64,000 bases of DNA from Strongylocentrotus purpuratus (GCF_000002235.5 NW_022145612.1:16980809-17044808), one strand, 5' to 3'. Counted from the first letter of the stretch, positions 34,867-49,140 are shown. Program-made: numbers and translations. Notes: generated by a model not told the origin, from the sequence alone.

Positions 34867-37800
34867 GAGATTGCACTCTTGTCTATCAGTCTGTTCATAT
34901 TATTGGACTTCCTCCATGGCCAATATTTGATTACTCTAGGGGTCTAAATAGATTATCTGAATTATGGGATTACTCCTGCTGCACTGCTACTGAACATGTG
35001 CATCAGGAGGTGCAAACAAATAAAATAAAATTTAAACCAATGTTTTTGTTTTAAATGCATCAATGGAAATCATATTTTCATATTTTGAGATAGATAAATC
35101 AATACATTCAATTCAATAGGCCTTGTTAACGAGAACAAAAATAAAACCTTTTTTTAATGACGTAAATGCATAGGTCTTTCTTTCCTTAGTTTTCTTTTAC
35201 AGAGACTGACTATCAAAGCATTTATATTATGAAATAATAATACTGAGTTCTAAATCTAAAACCTCACTTTAAGTTGGCCCCATTTATTTTCCCTCCTTTA
35301 AAATGCAGGCAAATGCTCTTTTTCCAATCTTGTCTGTTATATCATATTGGTTTAATATTTGATATGGTATCCATCCATGAGTCATGATTCCGAGACTGCA
35401 TGCATACAGGATTGAAAGAGTGGTGGTGGTGGTGGGGGGGGGGGGGCGTGGGGGCTTGTCCACTTACCATACCCACATCATGACAATGCTGATACAAAAA
35501 AGAGAACCAGCAACTTTAAAAAATTCTCACAGGATGGGTTTTGTGGCAAGTGTTTTTTATTTTCAAACTCATTCTTTGCATTTTCATGCTAAAAACAGGA
35601 TGCCTGATGTAACCACTACCTGTAACTAAGTACATGCACCATTGTTTTCACAGTTTGGGGTTTCACTTTCACGTTTATGAAAATATTACAGTGTGTTAAC
35701 TTACATGTATCCAGTACACGTGATGGCTACTTTCACACAACCCTAAACCTGTCCATGACTTCATGTTTACATAACAATACAAGGTAACTAAATGCTCCAT
35801 TTCAACGACAGGATAGGAAATTATTTTTTTCCTCCCTCTAGTATTTCAAAGGAAAGTGTAAGGAGATGTATAATAAATGTATAGCACAGTTAAAGAAGAT
35901 GATATGTCATGCCGTACATCGGTGTCAGAGCGGAAATTGTGAAATAAAGGGGGTGCACACCTTAAGAGGTTCAAACCTTTATGCCTTGTGAAACCTATAA
36001 GAGTTGGTTATCACATCGGATACCTCCATGCCCCCTTTATCTACCAAAGGTGTCCATATCTGGCGAACATGTAAACTACTATGGGCTGACACGTAGAATA
36101 CATTTTTGGTTTGGATTAAACAGAATTGCCTCAAAACTTCCCTTAGGTATCGGGTAGACTACCGAAATTCACATTAAACCCAATTCTCATCAATGTTTTC
36201 TCACTTGTATAAACATCTGGTAAATTAACCAGATTGGAGAGCACTATAATATCTTTGACAACATGGAACAATGTTTCCATGTGTCTCTAAAGATAAAACT
36301 TTGAATTGCCATCACGATAACATGGCTACAGTAAGTTTGAAGAAAAAAAAGTTCTGTTAAAAAAAGGCTCTTTCTGGAGCCTATATAGAAAAACAATGTG
36401 TGAAAGTTTTCTACTCGGATACCGTATTAGTTTTAATCAAAAGGGAAACATGAGAGAAATTGATCGGAGAAAATTTGAGGAAATTGATAAAAATAAAAAA
36501 AATGTATGATTGATTGAGCATGCATCCATTAAACACAAAATGGCATAGAACTATGTAGATACCGGTATATTTCTATTAGAAGGGTAAAAATCCACTGTAT
36601 GCAGAACAAGTTTACAATAACTTCATATGTCAAGGTTATGATAAGCTAATTTCAAAAGCTTTCAAAAGCTTAAGAGCTTTTAAAAGCAATCAAATTGATT
36701 TTGTAATATTGATTACAGGCTACATGTATGTACACAGTACATCAATTTTCTAACTAATTCATCCAAATCGTGTAGGGTTTACTGGTTGATTTTGACAACA
36801 GCTCAGTGTGCAATCTGTGAAATGCCCCCCCCCCCCAAAAAAAAAGGCTTCGGTGGGGGGGGGGGGCATAATAAAACATAAAAGGCCTGTCTGGACATAA
36901 GCATTTCTGATCACAGACACAAAACATGAGGGGAATAACAATAACTTCAACAAATCATACAAACATTAGAACTTTTTAAATGTCCATACATGTACATTCA
37001 CCAACAAACTAATTTGCCCAACCATTGATATATTTAGAATACAATGAGGGCAAAAGTATCAAACGTAACTATGTAATACCAGCCAAGAATCAAAACAATT
37101 GCGTCGAACAAAGAGCATTTAAAGAAATTCAGTCAGACTGCTCTGTCAGCTGATAATGTGGCCTTCGCCAGAACCAGCTTGTAGCTCTGCGTGGGATGGC
37201 AGTACGTACCTCCATCTCCGCACAACAATACTCAAAAACAACCTTTCCCAGCACCCTGGGTTACAATGTAGTTGACCCATTGGACTTGAAGATTTGTGAG
37301 TCACTTCAGAAAATATTTGCAGAGTTAAAGGAAAAGGTTTGCCAGGAGATTTTGAATCGATTGATAGCGTGTTTATGAAGCAATTCCCATCCCCTCCTTC
37401 AAATAGCCATGTTGATGATGATGCTGATAGATCTATATGGAGGTGAAGATGGAAGACATGATAATCAGATGTGAGACAGGTAGAAGAAAAAAAGTTATCA
37501 TGGAAACTGGGTTCTTCATGGCAAAAAGGTAAAACCAGTCTCAAGAAAGAACAGGCCCTCATTATGCAGGCTCCACACTAACTTAAATTTCAAAAGGGTA
37601 TGGGTTTAGATACTTGTAGTTTTAATTTTCTCATGTATTAAAAGGGCTCTGATTAAAAGTTTGAAATTTTTGGTTCATACACACAGCACACAGTAACCCT
37701 GTGACTGAGTGTTGAGCCCTGCATTATTATTTGTCTGCATGTATTAAAAAGAAAATGGAAAAAAGTTCTCAGACAAAAGCATACATCTACCTAGCGGAGT

Positions 37801-38479
37801 TACTGGTATAATCTAATTAAATCTAATCCTTCAAAGTGAAAGTCACCTGATTATGAAGAGCAATAAATACCTTAATTTTTTCAGGAAAGGGATTTTAGGG
37901 TTCAGTAATATGATTAACTTTCATGGCCATTACTATTTCCAACGATATGAGATGTAAGCAGCAATATGCCTTTATCCAAAGATCACACTATTTTACATGA
38001 ATTCTCTCGACTTTGCCAAACATATTCCAAAACAGCCAACTCTTGGTCATGTGATTTTGGTTGTCTTGTGTAGGTCTCGTCAGTGTGACTGCATGAGGTA
38101 CCAAGATTCTTTCTCTGTCCTCCTATGAAAATTTAATATTTTGTCTCTTATATTTACTGAAACACATTTTTTTCCTCAGTATCCTTGTTTCCAGGTCAAC
38201 ATAGTCCATGAATGATGGGAATCGACAAACATACTTTCCAAGTGTGTGCCATTTGAGTTAACGTACTAATGTCACACCTGTTTGAAACATCACTCTCGTT
38301 CTATCATGGCGGGTGGAGTCTGGAGTCTGGACTCAGGAGGACGGCAAAACAAATATTTTGCCTAAATTTTTCCCAGAGAATTTAACAATTTGGGGAAATG
38401 TCATGGCAAATATTGTTTTCAAATCGCTTACACATGTAGGCTCAATATGAGTACTGATTCTGAATCAACTGCAGTGAAA

Positions 38480-38645
38480 TCTGCTTTAGCAACAACCTGT
38501 CTATAAAGACCACATCTTTGAGTTCCCTTGGTGATCTTTTCTCGTAGAAACATGTGTTAAAGTTACCTGTACATAAAGACCACCTGCCTTTAGAGACCAC
38601 TTTTCTTGCCACCCTTGAGTGGTCTTTATATGTACACGTTTCACA
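38480..38645. mobile_element. Dispersed repeat with AAAGACCAC / GTGGTCTTT ends
   Basis: CTATAAAGACCAC near 38500 and AGTGGTCTTTATA near 38620 are inverted. A further copy, ACATAAAGACCAC, occurs at ~38571 and a related AGAGACCAC at ~38592. It looks like a short non-autonomous element or tandem derivative. Weak call. Confidence 0.4.
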
Positions 38646-39177
38646 GTACCTGCATTTATGCTACAACATGCAACTGCCTGACCATATGTTTATGAAATAA
38701 ACCAGATCTGTTCTGAATTGGATAGTTCAACATTGATCATAAGACCTGGAAAACCTGTACTTGCTCCAAATATTCAGGAGAGCTTTTTTCAAAATGTAGA
38801 ATAATTTGAGAATGACAGATGTACAAGAAGAAAGCCTTCCAATGTTGTAACCGAACAAAAAAAATCAAGAGAAAAATCAAGAGAAAAAACAATTAAAACT
38901 TTTAACCAACATGCTTTAATCTATGAAAGCTATAAAATATTGAAAACAGAAAACAACCTTTTCCCCCTTTTTTATCAATGTTTTTACTCACAAAAATTTT
39001 GTAAAAACATCAACAATTTCAAAGGCTAATACCAAGGCATAACATATTTACAGTACAATCAAATAAAACAAATTATTTATACCAAAACAAAACAAAAAAG
39101 TTGTCATCAATCACCTGCTGAGAAGTCATGTGTTGAAAATAGACGGAAAGAACATTCCCATCTTATTAACTTACATA

Positions 39178-39840
39178 TGATTTGATTTGATTTGATTTTA
39201 TTTATTCATCATCAATAACATCAGTGATTAAACATTTGAATACATCGTGAATGGTACATGTTCATAAATGAATATTATAGATCATATTAAAGAAAAACCT
39301 AACAAAGTATTGATATGCTAGACATATGTCTTTTCTCATAGAATATAGAAGGTGATGAAAAGGAGCCAAATAATAGCACATGTGCTAGTCGAGTCTGGCC
39401 CCTGTTCTTAGCACACACTTGGCAAAAATAAATATATCATTATCAAAAAATAAAACTTGACAGTAGAAGTATACATGTTGAGTAATACCGTAGCACAATT
39501 TCTACACTCCAAATATAATTATGAAGAGGATATACCAGGTTAAAAAGTCATAGATACATGTATCTACAGATTATTTATACAAAAAATTGCATTTTTTTGA
39601 CAAAAAAAAACAACAAAAATGTAATATGGAGATTATTTACAATATATACATGTGTACTTGCATAATTCAATCACTTATTCATCAAGTAATCGTTGAGATG
39701 TTTACGAAAAGTGTTTCTAGACCCTTTGTTTTTGATTTCATCGGGAAGTTCATTCCATAATCGGGTTCCTACACAAGTTACTGAAAATTTGCCTTGTGTT
39801 GTTTTATACAGTGGTTTTATAAAGGATTCATGTTAATGCA
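39178..39840 (-). mobile_element. 5'-truncated non-LTR retrotransposon, 3' end
   Basis: On the minus strand the frame ending at the TGA at 39673-39671 reads LWNELPDEIKNKGSRNTFRK then HLNDYLMNK. This is the usual C-terminal end of a LINE reverse-transcriptase ORF2 (W-N-x-LP plus a final FK/RxHL..YL). A 3' UTR of about 490 bp follows and ends in repeated AATCA units (39178-39200). Coding sequence is lost above about 39830, where an in-frame stop appears. Microsatellite 3' tails are typical of CR1/L2-like clades, but the clade is inferred. Confidence 0.75.
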
Positions 39841-40659
39841 GTTTGCCCTACAAATACAACAGCCCATAGACAGAACACAACAGTATTGTACTCACCATAC
39901 TTAATCAAAGAATAGCTAGCAGCCTTGGACTTGAATTTCAAAAAGTCCACATGTCCATCAAGAAATCAACGCACCAGAAATATTTCCTATTATTAGAGTC
40001 CGACTTGCTACTCCAGTTAAGCATGCACGGCAGATGTATATTCACTGTGTGTGAGAGAGAAAAGAGAAAGGGAGGAAAGTTGATGTGAAATCCACCAGCG
40101 AAATATAATGCAATGTGCCCAAGTCTTTTACTTCAAAATCAGAAATGATTCAAATGCTTCTACTTTTTCTCATTCAAAACTATTTCATTTCCGATGGTTT
40201 ATCTTACACATTTCAAGTAAAAACAAGCAACATGCTCACATTTGGTTTATAAACTGTTCAACACATCATCAGCAATGCTAAGCAAAGGCTTAAAATTAGA
40301 AATGGCTCTTCAATAAATTCATGCTGTATTAAGAACTAGAACAAGATAAAGATAAAGTTTTCACAAGTTTTTAGAACAAATACAATTCCAAGAGAGGCTC
40401 TAAATACAATCTCACCACAGTTAGACGAATTCCTAAATCATGTCAGAGTCATACCATGCAATAACAACTCCCCTCCGTTCCTCACACGACACTGGGCCAG
40501 TATTCCAAATTATAATGGCACCAGGCACAACTGTACAGTCAAGCAGGTACAATAGATTCTAGCAATAGGTGAGAGAGCTCGAGAGGGGGTGGGTGGAAGC
40601 AATCACATCAGGCACCTACCACCACAGACAAGGTCCTCCCAGAGAATGAATCTCAGTGG

Positions 40660-40690
40660 CTGGCTGGCTGGCTGGCTGGCTCGCTCGCTG
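40660..40690. repeat. (CTGG)n microsatellite
   Basis: Five or more tandem CTGG units followed by CTCG variants. Confidence 0.9.
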
Positions 40691-41508
40691 GATGATTAAT
40701 GCACGCTGAATTACTTCCACCCACTGCACTAGTCTCGCTCATTTCAGCAGTCGGCCATGAGTTCTAGAATACAGGTACATACAGGCTTGGGGCAACTGTG
40801 CCCTTACCCCAAAGCAACTGGAATGCAATATAGCAGGCCTGAATTTAAGCCTGAAGATTTCTGATGAAAGTAGCCCAAGTATCCCCCCCCCCCCCCCCCG
40901 CCAAAAAATAAAAAAATAAAAAACCTACATGTACATCATAATATTGAACAAGTTCAAATAGAAGTATGGATGATGCAACAGCTAGCTTTTGACCTTAAAA
41001 AGAGTTCTGAGATATTAATACATTTTCTCGATATTCCTACAGTACAATTATGCATTTAAAAGAATTATTAATATCTCTCTCTCTCTTTCTCTTTAATCTC
41101 TATCTTTCCCTTTCTGCAGAACAGCCCTACACAAAATATACTTGGTGCTCTTATCAAGATGCACAGAAGTCATTTTTAGCTTTATCATGCATGTAAACAG
41201 GAAGATGTAAGAGTAATAAATATAATCTAGAGGTATCTTGTTTGGGTGAAAAACAAAGCAGTGTCTGAATATAGTGGTATAACATGATTTACCTCATTGC
41301 AACCAAACAATTAAATGTATCCATAGAAATGTTTTTCAAACAGAGTCACAATATTAACAATTATTTCTACATTGTTGTATCCTTTCACTTTTGCTTCATT
41401 ATTCCAGAAAGCATATTATGCAATTAAATGCAATGATTTTGAAGTCTATTTGCAGTTGCCAGTCTAACTTAGCAGTCAGTACCTTGACATGTTCTTATGT
41501 CCATGGTA

Positions 41509-41947
41509 TCAAAGAAAAGAACAAGCAAAGAAACTAAGAAAGTAAAAATAACTCAATATATTAAAAACCAACCTGTTAACAGAAACCCGATCACCAGTAA
41601 GCCCGTACAAGGTGTGTTCAATGACGAACAGAGGAAGTAAGTTTCTACACTTAGACCAATACAGAAGACAACCAAAATAAGTAGAAACACCAAGTTCTTT
41701 CAAGAGGCCATTGATGGCACCTTAGTTTGTGTACACAATCACATCTGCACTCTTTGGTCTGTTGGCGAACAACAAAAGACCCGGTATGAAAGGAGGGCTA
41801 TATACCATTCAGCACAAAAAATCAAACATAATTGTCTACCTCTACCATGCTCTGATGCAACATTTGAATGGGGGTAAACCAAGCGAGGACGTACTTAAAG
41901 AGATTGGGAATATACTGCATGGACGGAAAGGTCATGCCTCTTGCTAG
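41509..41947 (+). pseudogene. Possible decayed coding fragment, function unknown
   Basis: On the + strand the frame 41729-41947 (no ATG; TAG just upstream at 41723) reads an average-composition peptide, ITSALFGLLANNKRPGMKGG through HGRKGHASC, that ends at TAG. The segment before it (41575-41720) is also compositionally coding-like but broken in every frame. The minus strand has a 64-codon frame over 41509-41703. I recognise no family. It could be an old transposon or retrocopy piece, or chance. Confidence 0.2.
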
Positions 41948-43579
41948 ACAATAATATTAATTGTACTTCTACTTATATGCTTATAATACATTCTGCTCTC
42001 CTTTTGTTGAGCAAAACGAAAGATCTTTCTATCATAGGACTACAATGCAATATCTAGAAGATGTTTCCTCACCCCACCTCGGTTTGGGTTATTATTATTA
42101 TTAGGTCCCACACACTTTTTGAAAGTTTAATCCATTCCAAATTTAATTTACAGTATTTTTATTAGATTAGGACTACCAACAGACTGCGAATGAGGGTGCA
42201 TAGCATTACTATGCCTTGATTACATACAAGTATACATGTATGTGCAGGTAGAAGATGAGGAAAGTACATCATGCATCTATCTTGAATAGTCAAGATGGAA
42301 AATATTTGATATATCTTATAAAATAAATCACTTCATTACTCAGCTAAAAACATGATGTATTTAGTGTCAAATACCAAAGCTTTGTATTTAATCACAGAAC
42401 ATATTTACCCTAGATGTAGAATAGCTTGTAGCTTAAGTATGTATTCAATAGTTATTTATATTTATTCATTACATTCTAATTCATTGCTGTGATACTTTGG
42501 TGTATTAGTGGTACCAGAAACGATTAGCATTAAATGCTATTTTCTAGTCCCATTTATCCTTTCAACGTTAACCATTCACTTTTGATTGTTATATTGATGT
42601 ACTTTTTGTTTTGATAATAATAATAATAAATACCAACCAACTCACTGATACATGTAAATGTATACACTTGGGTGAGAGGATAAAATTAAGGCTTTCAAGA
42701 TATTTTGACAAAAAAACGATTTGCCAAGTTTCACATACATGTATTTATGATTAAACATGAAGTTTTACACAGCAAGTAGTCTATTATTAAAGAAAACTTA
42801 CCAAAAATAGAATGAGAATATAAGCCTAGACGAATTTAAATTATAAAAAAACAGAAGTGTATATCCTTTCACATATTCCTACGATAACCAATGTCTGGAC
42901 TACTTTCTAAATTTACATCAAATCAATATCAAGTCACATGTCTCTGAGATATCCTCCCGACTGAAATCCTATAAACTGATTATGTGTCGTCATCAGCGAG
43001 CTTTTCCCATCCAGACAAAATACTCTTTGTCAGTAAACATTTGCTCTAAAGTGGGCCCAGTTACTCAGGTATGTGATAAACTCATTTACATGAATGCCTC
43101 TATTCAGTAGACTCCTTTCGAGACTCTTATCTGCATAGGCTCTACCTCTTTTACTGTCAAATATATTGAATATATTCAATGATAAAGTTTTTTAAAAAAT
43201 GACTGAAAAGGATATATATTGCTTCACATTTTAAAACCAAACTGAATTAATGATTTTTTGATTTTCGGGAGAAAAAAAAATTTAGAACATAAAAAAGGCA
43301 ATTTTTATCTAAAAAGATTTAAAATATTTTGTTTTCATTAAATTAAGATTTGAAGAAAAAAAAATTGATTCAATTAAAAAAAAAATCACATTTTTTTTTC
43401 AACTCCCAAATAGTAAACCAAAATAGTACTCTCATATAGTACTTTCTAAAAATAGGTCAAATATTTTTGGTCATGTGACGAGCTCTCAACCAATCAAAAG
43501 CAAACAAATTTGTGATGCAGATATAATAATAGTTAAAAGTGGTTTACATATTATAGTAGTTTTTAAAATATTTGAAGTG

Positions 43580-44075
43580 GTAGTGGTGGTGAAGATGATG
43601 ATGAAGATGATGATGAAGATGATAATGGTGGTAGTGGTAGTAGTGGTGGTGGGGTGGTCATGGTGGAGGTAGATATGGAGGTGGTGGTAGTGGTGAAGGT
43701 GGTGGTAATGGTGGAGGTGATGATGGTGGTGTGGTGATGGTGGTAATATGGTGGTGTTGAATGATGGTGGTGGTGGTGGTAGTGGTGGAGGTGATGGTGG
43801 TGTGTTGATGGTTGTAGTGTGGTGATGGTGGTGGTGGTGGAAATGGTGGTGGTGGTGGAAATGGTGGTGGTGGTGGTAGTGGTGGTGGTGGTGGTGGTGG
43901 TTGGTGGTTGGTGGTTGGTGGTTGGTGGTGGTGGTTGGTAGTGGTTGGTAGTGGTTCGTGGTGGTGATTTGGGTAGTAATAGTGGTGGTAGTGGTGGTGA
44001 TTAGGTTACTAGTGGTGTTGGTGGTGGTGTTAGTTGTGGTGGTGATAGTGGTTGTGTTGGTGGTGGTGGTAGGGG
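43580..44075. repeat. (GGT)n-rich imperfect microsatellite
   Basis: About 500 bp of GGTGGT/GATGAT/GGTAGT on the + strand. The 225-aa minus-strand frame over it is H/T/P-rich only because of the repeat. Confidence 0.95.
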
Positions 44076-44080
44076 TATTC

Positions 44081-44185
44081 ATATCGTCGCTGTTTTCACG
44101 AGGTGACGGTAGTGAAAAAAAATTGCATTCACTTTGCGTTACGATTTTCCTCACTACCGTCACTTTGTGAAAACAAGGACGATAT
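44081..44185. mobile_element. 105-bp hairpin element
   Basis: The left arm ATATCGTCGCTGTTTTCACG and onward to AGTGA (44115) is mirrored by TCACT at 44151 to GGACGATAT (44185) with few mismatches: 35-bp arms and a ~35-bp loop. It abuts the GGT microsatellite directly, which may mark its target site. Confidence 0.75.
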
Positions 44186-44189
44186 AGGC

Positions 44190-47100
44190 CTCAATCTTCT
44201 TCATGTTTGTTACACCAAAGAATTATAACTATAAGACTAAATAAACAAATAAGTCAATGTAGAAATGTAGACCTGCACTTTTCCATAGTTATTCGTCCGT
44301 AATATCCACAATTATTCATACTTCAAGTTCAACCTCAATAACATTGAATTTTAATTTATAATCTTAAAAGGGGTGGGACTGGGAGAAAATCATAACCCTT
44401 TCTATTCACTCAAAGGCAAAGCCATTTGTGTAGTCTATTTCCAACTCAAACGTCACAAATTCACTATCCAAATGTCATAGCTCACTTCTTCACATTCAAA
44501 TTCATCGATAATGGGTATGAATTGCCTAGGGCACATTATGCCCCGCTCTTTTGTAAATACCATTCCCATGACTGTAGAGGCACGCCACAGGGCCCCTTGC
44601 TAGCTAGCCCTATAACAGGCAGGTGCTACACAATAATAGAGAGGTCAAAGAGAAGAAAAAAATCCCAGGACCTTTGGTTTGGTATAGCACAAAACATACA
44701 GGTTCTCCAGCCAGGGCTAGTCTTTAACAACAAACCATTTATGGTATGAAGAATCTCTCTGTCCAGTTCTCAAGGAGCATGTCATGATCTTGGCGTGTAT
44801 TGTATGGTTTATTATATTGTGTCGACTCTGCATTGATTATACTAATTCTCTGTAGAATCAACTCAATCAAGTGAGAACATTAATACTAACACAAATGCTA
44901 TCTTGCTCCAGGTTTCAACTTTTGGAACAAATTCAAACAATTAACTTTACTGAAAAAAATAAATTACAGTTACTTCATCTAAAAATATTTGGATGACTGA
45001 AATACTGCCAGATTGCCTTTATAAATTTTCAAAAATCAAAGATTCCAATTGAGATAGACCTTCTATGAACAAGTAGTGTAAACCTGTTTTCAAGCCTCTC
45101 TATTCTCATGGACCTACAGGTATATCATTAACCATAGGCCAAAATGTCAAAGGAATTTCGAACTATCACTCAATTGCAAAAACCATGGTGGCATGCAAAG
45201 CCAATCCATGCTACGAGGGGGGGGGGCACAGAACAAAAATGTAATCACTTCATGTGCATTTTTTATCACTTTACTTGGATGTTACATTTAAAATAATGAA
45301 AGATCTGGCATTTTCCAGTTTCCACTAGGAAAGATGATTTGATCAAAATTCTGATTCAATTTTTGCTTTAAAAGGCTAATGACCTTCTACCTTGACTAAG
45401 AATCAGTCTTCTTTTTCTTGCCTCATTTTACTCTTTGAGATCCCAAACTGCAAAAGAATAAATGTGGAATGGTATATCTAGTATCTACTCTAAATATAAT
45501 AACACACTTTTGAATATTTGTGACAACTGATATCAGAGTAAAAATGCCATCCCATATTAGAGCCAGAAGGGTATCAAAAGATATCTGATTTACTGAAGAC
45601 ACAGTTAACGCCTTCCTGGCTCTGAAGAGACATTTGATTCATTGGCAGTTTGGAACCCTATAGAGCGAAAAGGGGCTTGGAAAATAAGACTGAGGTTTCC
45701 ACCAGATTCTATTTAGCTTGTGAGATGAGATCAAAAGAAAACAACCAAGGAGTAAGTGTACAAGGAATGACCTTTCACCTTAGGTGACCTCATAACCATG
45801 CATACACAGAGTTTGATAGGATGAGGGGGCATAGTTCTAAAGAAAAGAACATTGCAGTGACTTGAGCAAGTTGAGGGCATTATAATGTAATCAGAAAATT
45901 GCATGAATAGTAGGTACTTGTCCATAATAAGTCAAGGCATTTGTCACAAAATACTGAGATTTCTGTTGACCAAGGTCTTTCGGTACTCTCCCAGTGACAT
46001 TGTTTTAGCCTGTAATGTATCTACGGTATGCTAAAGTTAGGCATACATGGGATTTGTTATTAGTTTATCTTTTCCATTATTTTCTTCTATTTTTTATCAA
46101 TCATTACCTCTTTCTTAGAAGAAAAATATGATAAACATAAATATACATGTACACTGAACTACTCTAGCTGGCAGTATGTGCATTGTGTCTGGGAACTAAA
46201 GCATACAAGGCAGACATTCCAGTAAATTTGGAAAGAAACAGTCAACAGCCAAGGTTTCTTACGACTGTTCAGTAATTCCTTCAGGCTAACAAACAAGGAA
46301 TTGCATCTCAATATATTTATGGGTCTTTTCACACTTGGGTAACATGATCTATACAAAGAAACATCATATACCTGAACAGTAAACACTATACACACAATCT
46401 AGGGACTAGAACTTATCACAAATCTGCCATAGTATGCATTTTGTCTGCTCCCTGTTTTTCATATTGTGTTAACATAAGTTCTATAAACAAAATCCAATTT
46501 TTAAAAAAATCATAGATTCAACTTGAGATCATTCAAATTTCATATGAGTATTGTATCAGTGAATTGATACAATACTCATATGAAATTTGAATGATCTCAA
46601 GTTGAATCTATGACTCTTAATATTAGGAAAACTTCATCTCTTGTTCTCTTCATAAAATGACAAAAATAATCATATTTCTTGATTTCATGACTGAGCAAGC
46701 TTTTCTTTCATTGGAGAAATACTGCAAGTTAATGATCTACACACTGCATGCCCTGCACTGTATGCCATGTGAGCAAATATCCTGAGAGAACAGCTACAGT
46801 GTATAGTGAGTGTACATTGTAATTCATACAAGAGGAAGGGTTGTCCGCCTCTATATCACATATATCAAAGATTCCATGATAAATTATCATACAATATTGA
46901 GTGTAATCATCTCAACTTTCAAACCTTGATACTTTGGACCCACAGCAGTTATGTGTCCATTTCTGTTGCAGCACATTGTGCTGTTCAAGATTGAGAGTCT
47001 AGATTAAAAAGAAAATACTAATTTAAGTCTTTAGTAATTGGTGTAAAATATATAATCACTATTTTCGTTTATGTATTGGCAATTTCATATTTTTTTTGTA

Positions 47101-49140
47101 ATTTTAAATAATTACAAATTTGAAAGAGGGAAAATACAAAAAAATGTTGCCAAGTTGAGGAAGAAAAGCAGAGTCATTTAGACCTTTAGTAACCTCTGAA
47201 CTACTATGGTTAAACATTACACTTTACTTACTCATTCCTGCTAATTCCCAAACTATCTCAATCTCTTTCTCTTTGACTTTTTCTGATTTTAACCAGGGGC
47301 AACTTATTATCATCAGTGACTGAGTGTCCTTCAAAATGTATGATTTTCATTTTCACACTTATAGGGTACATACAACTAGTAAACAAATCATACCGGTTGT
47401 CTACTCAAAACAAAATAATTTTTGCGGATTCAACATTCTCTGCTGAGGGGGCACATATTACTAATTTGATAAAATACTCAAGTTAAACAAAATATTTTGT
47501 TTTTAAACACTCACATTTTCAGAAGTGTTATTAGCCTCTGAAAAGCCATTTACACAACACAAAAGTTCTCAAATATGGCAGGATCTAGGAAAGGGGGGGG
47601 GGGTACTTGTGTGCCGATCTGTCCCTTTATTTTTTTTTAATTATGTCGTGTAGGTACCGTAGGCCTACACAAGTCAGATTCTGTTTGGTCACCAGTGGAT
47701 TTCAATGAGCTTTGCTTTGGTCATTTCCCACTACAAAGAAAGAAAGAATGTTTAGAATAGAATGAGAGTAGCAGAAGGGCACAAGGTTGCTTTGTTTGTA
47801 TACAAAACACAATCATTCAATTTCAACAGCAGCAAGTAAAATACCTGATCTGTCTCGCTATGATCTTAGTTATAGTACTTCAGTTGTAATTTCATTCTAC
47901 AGCCCTCCCTCAGGAGATCTGCCCCATTTACTAGTCATTTATACACTACTTTCATTTCCATCATGCCATCTCTTTAAACTGTATGCCCTTTTATTTGTCT
48001 ATACCTTTCTGACTTTCTCTCCTGTTTCTGTTCTCTTTACTCTCTCTCTCTCTCTCTCTCTGTGGAGAATGAACTAATTTGAATAAATGGCTATCAAAGA
48101 AGTTTATGCCCAATGTTAAACAATATGAGCAAATTTAACATGAATTTAAAGACATTTGCAACATAGAATATAGGCCTACCTGTAGTTACAAGCCCGCGAA
48201 GAGATGGGGGGGGGGTAATCAGATTTGGTTTGGACGGAGGTGTAAGGCTGAAGCGTCTGAACCTATACCCATTTTTAAGGGTCTTTTTGGCAGAAAATGG
48301 TTCCTATTATTAGGGACTTCCATTAAAAAAATGCAACCATTTGCATGAATGATTTACACTTTCACATACCAGGGAGTACCTATTTATAAATTAGTAAGAA
48401 GGGGAGCTCAAATTAATGATATTGATAAATCTGTGCGGCCATCGGCAAGGAATTTGGATGAAAAAGTGAAATCATATTTAAATTAAATTATTCTTGTGAG
48501 ATTTTGCGTCTGGAATTTTCACTTTAGCGAGATTATGGGCAAGATATTATCCTAAAGAAAATAGTTACCAATGTTCAATAAGGCCAAGATCTGAAAAGTG
48601 GGGTTACCAATACCTAGACCAAAAGCTTCAGTCTCTCTATATCGTCGGTTGTTCCACTGAGACTACGTCTGGCTCCACTAGACCTCCGATTCAACAAATG
48701 TCAGTTTTATTAAAGATATCAGACGGTTATTTCTGTCTAACCAATACCATAAATACCAGTTCCGTGTCTATAATTAGTCTGACTGTAGCTCATTCAATGA
48801 ATAACAGAAACGAATTCATTGGTGTAGTTCCTTGATTCCTTGAAGAAAGCAAAAAATGTATACCTCATTTTTACCTGCCTTTCAAAAACCATCATTTAAA
48901 AAACATCAATTCCTTATTGCGCTCAGCTGTTTCGATAGGTCTTCTCAGCTGAGCAGCGAAATGTGAACCCCGTGAGTAAACGGGTACAAAATGGTCCTTG
49001 ATTACCACTCAGTACATTTCTGATTTCTTGCACTTGCAAGAGCAAATTTCAATCACATTATTTTGAAGATGTACCCTATTTTCTCCTTCTCTCTCAGATG
49101 TTTTTAGTGAAAGTATACATATATTATACCAAAAAAAATG
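44190..49140. other. Non-coding region, probable intron
   Basis: No exon supported. Contains a perfect hairpin (46510-46613), G-runs at 45219-45227, 47594-47603 and 48207-48215, and a (CT)n at 48039-48061. Confidence 0.4.
46510..46613. repeat. Perfect 49-bp inverted repeat, 6-nt loop
   Basis: The arm 46510-46558 (TCATAGATTCAACTTGAGAT onward) is exactly complementary to 46565-46613. The loop is GTGAAT. No mismatch was found on reading both arms. Confidence 0.92.

Larger units (their letters stand above)
25780..39170. other. Long non-coding region, probably receptor intron 1
   Basis: No supported exon on either strand. Open frames are short and unsupported by splice signals or recognisable domains. 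It includes C/G runs (27625, 32402, 35434, 36827, 36855), a (CT)n at 33218-33243, a 13-bp tandem array (34754-34866) and a 10-bp array (29107-29173). Confidence 0.45.
39845..43555. other. Non-coding region, probable intron
   Basis: Mostly AT-rich sequence with a (CTGG)n at 40660-40690 and a C-run at 40884-40900. The only stretch that looks protein-like is 41509-41947 (separate entry). Confidence 0.4.

Noticed and set aside
34581..34898. Overlapping RPDSPPRL-repeat proteins
   Set aside because: A 13-bp repeat gives the same peptide pattern in every frame, so this is no evidence of coding.
37146..37562. 138-codon minus-strand frame
   Set aside because: No recognisable domain, ordinary non-coding composition, no convincing splice context; likely chance. 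It would need transcript support.
43486..44163. 225-codon His/Thr-rich frame on the minus strand
   Set aside because: Translation of the GGT/GAT microsatellite.
44426..44749. 107-codon + strand frame
   Set aside because: No family resemblance, no repeat or splice support; length is within chance for this composition.
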